Shown piece after piece: positions 1-5,982 of a stretch of DNA of 17,439 nt. The notes under the pieces are model-generated. The model had not been told where the DNA came from and ran no database searches. It saw only the letters and a list, made by a program, of their open reading frames with translations. The DNA lies in NCBI GenBank assembly GCA_012522645.1, contig JAAYKC010000099.1:1-17439 (forward strand), read 5' to 3'. This stretch comes from Thermoplasmatales archaeon. Its GTDB lineage: Archaea; Thermoplasmatota; Thermoplasmata; Methanomassiliicoccales; Methanomethylophilaceae. Both the position numbers and the translations under genes were made by a program. Position 1 is the first letter of the stretch, and the number at the start of each line of letters is the position of its first letter.

Positions 1-800
1 ATATGGCGGAGCCTGTGCAGAAGCACCTCGAGAGCATGGGCATAGAGATCGTCCTGAATGCTCCCGTCGAGGGTGTGAAAGGGACCGGAAAGGCCGAAGG
101 GATCACCGCAGCCGGCAAAGATTACGATTGCGACATAGTCATATTCGCTACAGGCATACGCGCCAATCTTGACCTGCCGAAGATGCTCGGCCTAGATACA
201 GGTCAGCTGGGAGCCGTGGCGGTATCGCCCACCATGCAGCCCTATGTGAGAGGCCGTCTGCAGAAGGACATATTCCTCGCAGGCGATGTGATACAGTGCC
301 AGTCGGCCCCGGGCAACGGACCCGCGATGAGCCAGCTGGGCTCGTCAGCTCTGAAGCAGGGTCTTGTGGCCGGCACCAATGCCGCAGGCGGCAATGAGAC
401 GATGGGCCCCGTATGCAGCCCCTGGATCAGCAGGATCGGAGATCTTGAGATCGGAGGCACAGGACTCTCGCGGAGCCTTGCCGGATGGTACGGGATCGAG
501 AGTGTCGAGGGCAAAGCAGACGGATCCACAAGAGCCAGATACCACCCCGGAGGGAAGATGCTGACGGTCAAGATATCCGCAGATGCATCATCCCACAGGA
601 TAATAGGCGCCCAGATACTGGCGGGAGAAGATGCCAACGGGCGCATCAATTGGATCACCGACATGATAGCCAGGGGGGAGACTGTGGAGAACCTCCTGTC
701 ATATGCAGAGAATGCATACTGTCCGCCCACATCAATGGTCAGGGACGTTGTTCTGTCCGCAGCCGAAAACCTCCGCGATAAATTCAAAAAGGTCATTTGA
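1..800 (+). CDS. Pyridine-nucleotide-disulfide oxidoreductase, C-terminal part (5' end outside window)
   Basis: The protein is cut by the window edge; the ATG at 3 is an internal methionine, because the N-terminal FAD-binding GxGxxG region is missing. The visible 265 residues hold the end of the NAD(P)H-binding domain (DIVIFATGIRAN, near residue 44), the second FAD-contact motif IFLAGDV (near 90), and a C-terminal dimerisation domain (about 140-265) ending in a segment with NAYCPPTSMVRD. This matches the CoA-disulfide reductase/NADH oxidase/glutathione-reductase superfamily. The redox-active cysteine normally lies in the missing N-terminal part, so the substrate (CoA disulfide, sulfur species, O2) cannot be told. 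It is probably a cytosolic flavoprotein. Its TGA stop at 798-800 overlaps the ATG of the downstream nuclease gene by one base, so the two are likely co-transcribed and translationally coupled. The family is clear; the exact reaction is not. Confidence 0.8.
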   Translation, partial: MAEPVQKHLESMGIEIVLNAPVEGVKGTGKAEGITAAGKDYDCDIVIFATGIRANLDLPKMLGLDTGQLGAVAVSPTMQPYVRGRLQKDIFLAGDVIQCQSAPGNGPAMSQLGSSALKQGLVAGTNAAGGNETMGPVCSPWISRIGDLEIGGTGLSRSLAGWYGIESVEGKADGSTRARYHPGGKMLTVKISADASSHRIIGAQILAGEDANGRINWITDMIARGETVENLLSYAENAYCPPTSMVRDVVLSAAENLRDKFKKVI

Positions 801-1561
801 TGGAGTACGAAGAATACAAATCGATATACAACCGCCTTAACAAACCAGAGGACGTCAGGAAGATGCTCGGCGAGGGGTATGATTCCAGGCTTGTCAAGAC
901 CCTGTATGTTCAGAAGACCAGCAGGGACGTCAAGAAGAGATTCCATGTGGTGAAGAACCATACCCGACAGATGCTGAAGGACTGGAGGAACGGCCACAGC
1001 CTCATGGAAATATCCGAGAAGTGGAAATTCCCTCCGATACTCACTTCCATGTTCATATTCCAGGAAGACGGAGCATCGAAGAAGGAATTCTGGTCATATA
1101 TCCGCGATCCGGATTCTCTGAACAAGAGAACTGCGCAAGAGATCAAGGAAGTGGTGGCCAATGATTACGTTTACTCCCCGGATGCCAACGAGGATCAGAG
1201 GCTCAGAGGGATCTGGGGCGAGGACCTCCTGACGGGATGGCTGGACGGCCAGGGCATAACATATCGTACGGAGGAGGACCTCCGCGGAAAGTTCCAGAAA
1301 ACCCCGGATGCGCTTCTGGACGAACCGATGATGTTCGACGGCCGCAAGATCTACTGGATCGAGAGCAAGGCCTCATTCGGCGATAACATCGAATTCAGAT
1401 TCAACGCCAGGAAGCAGCTGGTCCCGTATACCGAGATATTCGGTCCCGGTATCGTCGTCTATTGGGTCGGCTGCCTCAAGGACATGGAATGCCCCAAAGA
1501 CGTGATCGTCGAGGACTACGGCATTCTGGAGAAGGTCCTGAAACCCTGCCCTCCTGAATGA
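800..1561 (+). CDS. TPD-family (CDIN1/C15orf41-like) PD-(D/E)XK nuclease
   Basis: This 253-residue protein looks like an archaeal member of the TPD-domain family, whose human member CDIN1 (C15orf41) is mutated in congenital dyserythropoietic anaemia type I. The N-terminal part (about 1-120) is helical and basic, with a helix-turn-helix-like segment near 54-85 (RNGHSLMEISEKWKFPP). The C-terminal part has the restriction-endonuclease-fold signature: a helix with GED near 140-142, KTPDALLD at 167-174 (the TPD triad that names the family; D170 is the likely metal ligand), then WIESKASFGD at 186-195, where E188-x-K190 completes PD-(D/E)XK. A metal-dependent nuclease acting on DNA or RNA is therefore likely, but the substrate is unknown. 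I chose the ATG at 800 over an in-frame TTG at 797; AAGG lies a few bases upstream, inside the preceding gene. No stand-alone promoter is visible. Confidence 0.78.
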   Translation: MEYEEYKSIYNRLNKPEDVRKMLGEGYDSRLVKTLYVQKTSRDVKKRFHVVKNHTRQMLKDWRNGHSLMEISEKWKFPPILTSMFIFQEDGASKKEFWSYIRDPDSLNKRTAQEIKEVVANDYVYSPDANEDQRLRGIWGEDLLTGWLDGQGITYRTEEDLRGKFQKTPDALLDEPMMFDGRKIYWIESKASFGDNIEFRFNARKQLVPYTEIFGPGIVVYWVGCLKDMECPKDVIVEDYGILEKVLKPCPPE

Positions 1562-1600
1562 GTCCGGCGTAAATATCCGGGCATTCAGATATGGAAGGAA

Positions 1601-1678
1601 TGGTAGCGAGGAATCGATTTGAACGATTGGTCTCCGGGTTATGAGCCCGACGGGATATCCTGGCTACCCTACCTCGCT
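1601..1678 (-). tRNA. Initiator tRNA-Met (CAU), CCA encoded
   Basis: Read on the minus strand, the segment folds as a complete cloverleaf: acceptor AGCGAGG paired with CCTCGCT, discriminator A followed by an encoded CCA (1601-1603), D-arm opening GGGT, anticodon loop CTCATAA (anticodon CAU), five-base variable loop AGACC, and a perfect T-arm AATCG/CGATT around TTCAAAT. The three consecutive G-C pairs at the base of the anticodon stem (GGG/CCC) and the A1-U72 first pair mark the archaeal initiator rather than the elongator or the tRNA-Ile2 with CAU. There is no intron. A TATA-like element sits about 30 bases upstream on the same strand. The gene is single, not part of a tRNA cluster or rRNA operon. 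Confidence 0.95.
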
Positions 1679-1703
1679 GTACTGACCTCTACCCAGCAGC
1701 ATG

Positions 1704-1714
1704 TATAAAAATAC
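1704..1714 (-). promoter_or_regulatory. TATA box of the initiator tRNA gene
   Basis: On the minus strand the stretch reads GTATTTTTATA, a good archaeal TATA box. Its centre is about 30 bases before the first base of the mature tRNA (1678), so transcription would start a few bases upstream of the tRNA. It lies between the SCP2-like gene (ending at 1727) and the tRNA, both on this strand, so the tRNA has its own promoter. Confidence 0.6.
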
Positions 1715-1726
1715 TTTGCAAATCCC

Positions 1727-2059
1727 TCAGAATAGGTGCTTGAGTTTCAGGATATCCTGGATATTGCCCTTTACGGTTACCTTCTTCGTGATGAAGGCCT
1801 TGGTCGGCCTCAGGCTGCCGTCTATCAGGGCAGCCATGTTCTCCGGCGTGGATTTCAGGTATATGTCCGCCTCATCCAGGAGCCCGTCCCTGAAATCCTT
1901 GATCTCCGCATTCTCCAGCCTCATGCTGTAGGCCTCTGTTCCCAGATCGATGTTCACCGTCTTTTTGAAGACCGTCACCTCTTCTCTGGCCTCCGGGTCC
2001 TCCGCCATCTTCTTATGGAATTTGTCCACCATCTCCTGAATTCTGGGTCTCATGTTCAT
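1727..2059 (-). CDS. SCP2-like sterol-carrier/lipid-binding domain protein
   Basis: This small 110-residue protein looks like a single SCP2 domain. The middle holds a beta-rich stretch (about 28-60), followed by the segment DEADIYLKSTPENMAALIDG (about 62-81) and a C-terminal part in which KVTVKGNIQDILKL is typical of the final strand and helix of SCP2 proteins. The family binds lipids, acyl-CoA or other hydrophobic ligands; the archaeal ligand is unknown. There is no signal peptide or membrane segment, so it is probably cytosolic. I chose the ATG at 2059 because GGTGA (2065-2069) lies five bases upstream; an ATG at 2053 is possible, and the longer reading frame to 2125 would overlap rnhB. It follows rnhB by five bases and its ribosome binding site sits in the end of rnhB, so the two form an operon. 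Confidence 0.7.
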   Translation of the reverse strand: MNMRPRIQEMVDKFHKKMAEDPEAREEVTVFKKTVNIDLGTEAYSMRLENAEIKDFRDGLLDEADIYLKSTPENMAALIDGSLRPTKAFITKKVTVKGNIQDILKLKHLF

Positions 2060-2064
2060 ATAAT

Positions 2065-2703
2065 TCACCAATCTGTTATCCTCGTATTCGCGGAAACAGA
2101 GAGCATGCGCTTCACAGGTTCCCACGAGTTCCTCGTGTGTTTCGGCGATACACCGTACCTTTTAATCCATTTTTCTATGAAATCCATAGTCTCGGCATCA
2201 CTGGGATACCCGCTTCCTATGCTCACGCCGAATTCTTCCGATATCTCACCCAACATACGGTCCCGCGTCACCTTGGCAACGATGGATGCGGCGGAGACCA
2301 CGGGGAACATATCATCGGCTCCGTGCCGGCCTATCACCTTCACGTTGCCCGTGAGCACGGACAGCCGGTTGGAGAAACCTGATTCATTGACCTCGGGGCA
2401 GTCTGCATAGATCCTGTTGATCTTCCTGTGACCCGCGGCCTCGGCGAACATGCTCATCTCTATCTCATTGAGGGATTCCTTGATGCGCCTGGCATCGATC
2501 TCTGCGGCGGAGACGACGACCACCGTATGATCTGCGGTACCCTCTATCTGCGAGAACATGCGCTCTCTGGCTCTGGGGGTCAGCTTCTTGGAGTCCCTGA
2601 CGCCGATGGCCGCCAAGTCCCTGTCGTCATCACAGAAGACCGCTCCGACCACCAGGGGCCCCATGACCGAACCTCTGCCCGCCTCATCTATCCCGCAGAA
2701 CAT
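2065..2703 (-). CDS. rnhB: Ribonuclease HII
   Basis: RNase HII cleaves the RNA strand of RNA/DNA hybrids and nicks at single ribonucleotides in DNA. The N-terminal CGIDEAGRGSVMGPLVVGAV is the diagnostic motif with the first two metal-binding acids (Asp-Glu). The third acid lies in RIYADCPE (near residue 100) and the fourth in SAASIVAKVTRD (near 148), followed by GSGYPSD and the conserved HTRNSW region. At about 212 residues it has the normal archaeal length. The start is ATG at 2703; a GTG immediately upstream at 2706 is equally possible, since AGGAGG (2715-2720) is 8 bases from the GTG and 11 from the ATG. It is the first gene of a two-gene unit with the SCP2-like gene and is divergent from mptA. 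Confidence 0.95.
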   Translation of the reverse strand: MFCGIDEAGRGSVMGPLVVGAVFCDDDRDLAAIGVRDSKKLTPRARERMFSQIEGTADHTVVVVSAAEIDARRIKESLNEIEMSMFAEAAGHRKINRIYADCPEVNESGFSNRLSVLTGNVKVIGRHGADDMFPVVSAASIVAKVTRDRMLGEISEEFGVSIGSGYPSDAETMDFIEKWIKRYGVSPKHTRNSWEPVKRMLSVSANTRITDW

Positions 2704-2773
2704 CACGGGTCATTCCTCCTGCGCATATATTGGTCCTTCGGACACCTACCTAAAACAATGTTGCTAAAAGATA

Positions 2774-2783
2774 TCTTTAAATC
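2774..2783 (+). promoter_or_regulatory. TATA box of mptA (leaderless spacing)
   Basis: CTTTAAAT at 2775-2782 matches the archaeal TATA consensus. Its centre is about 26 bases before the A of the mptA ATG at 2805, so the predicted transcription start falls at or next to the start codon. No Shine-Dalgarno sequence precedes the ATG, which fits a leaderless mRNA. Confidence 0.6.
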
Positions 2784-2804
2784 AAGTTCAGCGTACACCT
2801 CAGT

Positions 2805-3680
2805 ATGATTCCTGTCTGTGATGTGCAGAACAGAGAGGCCGATAACAGATTCGAGCTCACCAAAGTCGGAGTTACCGGGGTGAAGAAACCCGTATCGGTC
2901 AAGAGAAATGACAAGGAGAACGGCCACAGCGGCACGCTCTCCTGCACCATAGACATATTCGTGGACCTTCCCGCCGTGCAGAAGGGATCCCACCTCTCGA
3001 GGAACCTCGAGGTGCTCCGAGAAATAGTCGAGGAGAGCGTGAAACAGCCTGTTTCCGGGGTGGAGAACCTGGCGGCGGACATGTGCAGGAAGCTCCTGGA
3101 CAGACATGAGTACGCCAGCACAGCAAACGTTCGCATGGTTGCCGATTATTTCAAGAGCAGCCGGACCCCGAACGGCAGGGATACCCTGGAGACCTATACC
3201 CTGATGGGAGAGAGCACGTACAAACGCGGACAGAAGATCAGGAAGACCCTGGGGGTGAAGGTCATAGGCATGACCGCCTGCCCGTGCGCCCAGGAAACAG
3301 TAACGGAGACACTGAAATGCTCACGGGACTGGCCTGTCATGTCGCACAACCAGAGGAATGTCTGCACCGTCATCCTGGAGATGGATGAGGATATCAATGT
3401 GGAAGCAGACCTGCTGATAGATCTTGTGGAGGGCGCTTTCTCATCACCAACCTATGAGCTCCTGAAGAGGGACGACGAGGCGGCTGTTGTCATCAATGCC
3501 CACAAGAACCCAAAATTCGTAGAGGATGTCGTAAGGGATGTCCTCAGGCTGCTGGTGGAGGAATTCACGGACCTGCCTGACAACATCGGGGTTACGGTGC
3601 GCAGCGAGTCCGAGGAATCGATCCACAAGCACAACGCCTTCGCTGAGAGGAAGGCTGTTCTTGGGGATCTGAGGGCCTAG
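2805..3680 (+). CDS. mptA: GTP cyclohydrolase MptA (GTP cyclohydrolase IV)
   Basis: MptA converts GTP to 7,8-dihydro-D-neopterin 2',3'-cyclic phosphate using Fe(II), the first step of the pterin branch of tetrahydromethanopterin synthesis in archaea. It belongs to the FolE2/MptA branch of the tunnelling-fold cyclohydrolases. The 291 residues show the family's conserved blocks: QKGSHLSRN (59-67), GMTACPCAQ (155-163) with the metal-site cysteines, SHNQRN (180-185), and DNIGVTVRSESEESIHKHNA (259-278). Length is normal. It is a single-gene unit with its own TATA box, divergent from rnhB. Its TAG stop overlaps the TAG stop of the opposing TPR gene in the palindrome CTAG (3677-3680). Its presence implies a methanopterin-type C1 carrier. 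Confidence 0.93.
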   Translation: MIPVCDVQNREADNRFELTKVGVTGVKKPVSVKRNDKENGHSGTLSCTIDIFVDLPAVQKGSHLSRNLEVLREIVEESVKQPVSGVENLAADMCRKLLDRHEYASTANVRMVADYFKSSRTPNGRDTLETYTLMGESTYKRGQKIRKTLGVKVIGMTACPCAQETVTETLKCSRDWPVMSHNQRNVCTVILEMDEDINVEADLLIDLVEGAFSSPTYELLKRDDEAAVVINAHKNPKFVEDVVRDVLRLLVEEFTDLPDNIGVTVRSESEESIHKHNAFAERKAVLGDLRA

Positions 3681-4195
3681 AGCAGGCTCTTTGCTTCGGC
3701 CGGATCTATTTCAAGTGCCATGAGCATGTACTTGAGGGCTTTCCTCACGAACGGCTCTCTGGCCTTGGGATCCTCCATTATCTCGCCGTAGGATGCCATG
3801 GCATGGTCAAAATAGGTGACGGCGAACTCAGAGTACAGAGCTGATGCTCTGGACTCGTCAGCTGCGGCCGCTTCGAGATAGGCGCTCTCCGCCTCATCGT
3901 ACTTATTGATGGATATGCAGAACTGCCCGTAGGATTGGTAATAATCAGCATTCTCAGGATCCAGTTCGATGGCGTCGTTGTATGCATCCATTATCTCATC
4001 GTTGGAGATCTTGGCACCGAACATCCCGGAGGCCAGACTGCCGCATTCCGCTTTATAGTACCAGCACTCAGGTTCATCGGGGTTCTCCGCACACAACTTC
4101 TTGAACTGAGAATACGCCTTCTTGAAGTCGCCCTCATCCATTGCTTTCATGCCTGCTGCGAGCTTCTTTCCAAGGTCGTCGGCCATATCTATCAC
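3677..4195 (-). CDS. TPR-repeat protein of unknown function
   Basis: This acidic protein of about 170 residues is made of tetratricopeptide-like helical pairs: AMDEGDFKKAYSQFKKL with NPDEPECWYYKA, then DEIMDAYNDAIELDPENADYY, then NKYDEAESAYLEAAAADES, and a last pair ending ALKYMLMALEIDPAEAKSLL. TPR arrays are protein-protein interaction scaffolds; no catalytic domain, signal peptide or membrane segment is visible. It could be a co-chaperone or assembly factor, but the sequence does not say which. The start is uncertain: GTG at 4195 fits leaderless spacing (about 25 bases from GTTAAAAA at 4216-4223 on this strand), while ATG at 4186 removes three residues and has no Shine-Dalgarno sequence. 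The gene stands alone, convergent with mptA and sharing CTAG at their stop codons. Confidence 0.75.
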   Translation of the reverse strand: MIDMADDLGKKLAAGMKAMDEGDFKKAYSQFKKLCAENPDEPECWYYKAECGSLASGMFGAKISNDEIMDAYNDAIELDPENADYYQSYGQFCISINKYDEAESAYLEAAAADESRASALYSEFAVTYFDHAMASYGEIMEDPKAREPFVRKALKYMLMALEIDPAEAKSLL

Positions 4196-4369
4196 GCTTC
4201 ATAACCAGAAGGTCATTTTTAACTCTTTCTCGGTAATCCCGTTTCTTTGCGGTTCACCATGAAGATCCGGAAGCGGAGAACGGAGTCCTTTTCTCTGACC
4301 GCCGCAGAATATCCTCCGGCGTCCGGGAATAATCGTATGCTCGATCGACTCGGAATTCGCTTACGGTAC

Positions 4370-4377
4370 TAATATAT
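4370..4377 (+). promoter_or_regulatory. Likely TATA box of the gatCAB operon
   Basis: TAATATAT lies about 35 bases before the gatC ATG, giving a predicted leader of roughly 9-10 bases without a Shine-Dalgarno sequence. The 206-bp gap between the TPR gene and gatC holds this element, the TATA box of the divergent TPR gene, and an unsupported 37-codon reading frame (4259-4372), but nothing else I can name. Confidence 0.45.
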
Positions 4378-4408
4378 CCGAATTGAACAATCAGCCAATC
4401 GGTCTTCC

Positions 4409-4681
4409 ATGGACAGAGAAACAGTGATAAGAGTCGCACGGTCGGCTCACCTAGAACTGACTGAAGAGGAGATAGAGCTTTACCGCAGGGATCTGGAGGA
4501 GATCCTGGATTACTTCCGGGTCCTGGACGATGCTCCGTCCTCGGATGATCTTCTCGTGAATCCCGTGGAAGTGACCGACGTCCTGAGATCCGATGAACCT
4601 CACATGGAGATCCCCGCCGACACCCTGCTGGAGGATGTCAACACCTACGAAAGGTACGTCAGGGGGCCGAGGGTCCAATGA
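4409..4681 (+). CDS. gatC: Aspartyl/glutamyl-tRNA amidotransferase subunit C
   Basis: GatC is the small subunit that wraps around and stabilises the GatA-GatB interface. The 90 residues show the family pattern: an N-terminal helix VIRVARSAHLELTEEEIELY, a second helix DLEEILDYFRVLDD (about 30-43), a VNPVEVTDVLRSDEP segment (about 51-65) and a short C-terminal tail. Length is normal. It is the first gene of the gatCAB operon; its TGA overlaps the gatA ATG (ATGA at 4678-4681), so the two are translationally coupled. In archaea GatCAB normally amidates Asp-tRNA(Asn), while GatDE makes Gln-tRNA(Gln). Confidence 0.92.
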   Translation: MDRETVIRVARSAHLELTEEEIELYRRDLEEILDYFRVLDDAPSSDDLLVNPVEVTDVLRSDEPHMEIPADTLLEDVNTYERYVRGPRVQ

Positions 4682-5982
4682 TCGACCTCTCGAAGCTCCC
4701 TGCGATCAATGAGAGATATCGTATGTTCTCCGAGATAACATCGGAAGCATCCGCGGATGCAGAGTTCGCATTCTCTGCCAAGGACAATCTTACCGCTGTG
4801 GGATTCCGGGCCCGTGCCGGATCTGCCATATTGGAGGGATACGAACCTGTGTTCGATGCCGCCTGTGTCGAGAAGATGAGATCCGCAGGCGGATTCCTGG
4901 TAGGGAAGACGAATATGGACGAATTCGGGTTCGGTTCCTTCTCTGTGAACTCCGCCTACGGGGTGCCGAGGAATCCGTACGATGCCGAGAGGTCCTGCGG
5001 AGGATCCTCGGGCGGCGCAGCCTGCGCCGCCGCCGTGATGGACGGACATGTGGCACTCGGCGTTTCCACCGGCGGGTCGATTGCGTGCCCGGCATCATTC
5101 TGCGGAGTGTACGGTATGGCCCCCACATACGGACGCGTTTCGAAGCACGGTCTGATTGATTACGGTAACTCGATGGATAAGGTGGGCATACTGTCCGGAG
5201 ATGCGAAGGACCTCGGGAGATATCTTCCTGTGATATCTGGGGAGGACCGAAGGGATCCGACCTCGTGCAACCATCCTCCCCTTGCGAAGAAGTTCAGGAA
5301 GCTGAAGTCCGTGGCACTGGTCAGAAGCGAGACGAGCGCGGGAGTGGATGCAGCCATTAGAGCTGCGGAAGAGGAGCTCAGGAGCATGTCTGTGGATGTG
5401 GAGGCCGTATCCATGGACACGCTCAGATACGCTCTTCCCGCATACTATGTCCTGGCATCAGCAGAGGGTTCCACCAATATCGCAAGGTACTGCGGCCTGA
5501 GATACGGCAGGCAGGACGGCGACCTCTCCATGAAATTCGATGATTACTTCACAAGCATGCGCTCGCAGTATCTGGGAGAGGAGACGAAGCGGAGGGTCAT
5601 ACTCGGAACATTCACCCGCATGTCAGGCTTCCGTGACAAATATTACGCCAAGGCCCTGGGCGTCAGGAATGCGATAATCTCAGAGTACAAGAAGATCTTC
5701 GAGAGATTCGATGCCGTGCTCACACCGACGATGCCGTTCATATCCCCGAGATTCGATGAGATATCCGGCATGTCCGCCCTGGAATCTTACCGTGCGGATG
5801 TGCTCTCGGTTCCTCCGAACCTCTCCGGTCTGCCTCATGTCTCGATGCCGTGCGGCTACTCCGAGGGGATGCCCGTGGGCATGATGCTCACCGCGGACCA
5901 CTGGAACGATGACATGCTTCTGTCCGCGGCAGAGGATTGGCAGGATCGGTTCACGGCGATACCTCCGGAGGTGTCATTATGA
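4678..5982 (+). CDS. gatA: Aspartyl/glutamyl-tRNA amidotransferase subunit A (amidase)
   Basis: GatA releases ammonia from glutamine or asparagine for transfer to Asp-tRNA on GatB. It belongs to the amidase-signature family. The Ser-cis-Ser-Lys triad is visible: Lys35 in SAKDNL, Ser110 in CGGSSGGAA, and Ser134 in GVSTGGSIACPASFCG. The intervals of 75 and 24 residues equal those of S. aureus GatA (K79/S154/S178), so the core is intact. The N terminus is about 44 residues shorter than in that enzyme: the lysine motif comes almost at once, and the usual first helices and the PLAGIP strand are absent or replaced by a short divergent segment. The whole protein has 434 residues against about 480 usually. 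The start is fixed by the ATGA overlap with gatC; gatB follows with another ATGA overlap. Confidence 0.93.
   Translation: MIDLSKLPAINERYRMFSEITSEASADAEFAFSAKDNLTAVGFRARAGSAILEGYEPVFDAACVEKMRSAGGFLVGKTNMDEFGFGSFSVNSAYGVPRNPYDAERSCGGSSGGAACAAAVMDGHVALGVSTGGSIACPASFCGVYGMAPTYGRVSKHGLIDYGNSMDKVGILSGDAKDLGRYLPVISGEDRRDPTSCNHPPLAKKFRKLKSVALVRSETSAGVDAAIRAAEEELRSMSVDVEAVSMDTLRYALPAYYVLASAEGSTNIARYCGLRYGRQDGDLSMKFDDYFTSMRSQYLGEETKRRVILGTFTRMSGFRDKYYAKALGVRNAIISEYKKIFERFDAVLTPTMPFISPRFDEISGMSALESYRADVLSVPPNLSGLPHVSMPCGYSEGMPVGMMLTADHWNDDMLLSAAEDWQDRFTAIPPEVSL

Noticed and set aside
242..997. 251-codon reading frame on the minus strand opposite the oxidoreductase and nuclease genes
   Set aside because: It lies opposite two recognisable plus-strand genes, its product has no domain pattern, and it reflects the lack of stops in GC-rich antisense frames.
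2733..2743. Small hairpin GTCC-TTC-GGAC in the rnhB/mptA divergent gap
   Set aside because: A 4-bp stem with a 3-base loop is expected by chance and is not followed by a T-run; it is not a credible riboswitch or terminator.
3681..3791. TAG readthrough extension of mptA as a pyrrolysine-containing protein
   Set aside because: The mptA protein is already full length at the TAG, the extension would be antisense TPR coding sequence, and nothing in the window shows the Pyl machinery.
4254..4439. 61-codon minus-strand frame across the gatC start
   Set aside because: It runs through the gatC promoter and start, has no ribosome binding site and resembles nothing known.
5937..5978. Longer gatB start giving 14 extra residues
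   Set aside because: The extension is gatA coding sequence in another frame, and the ATG at 5979 has a strong GGAGGTG and the conserved KIGLEVH start.
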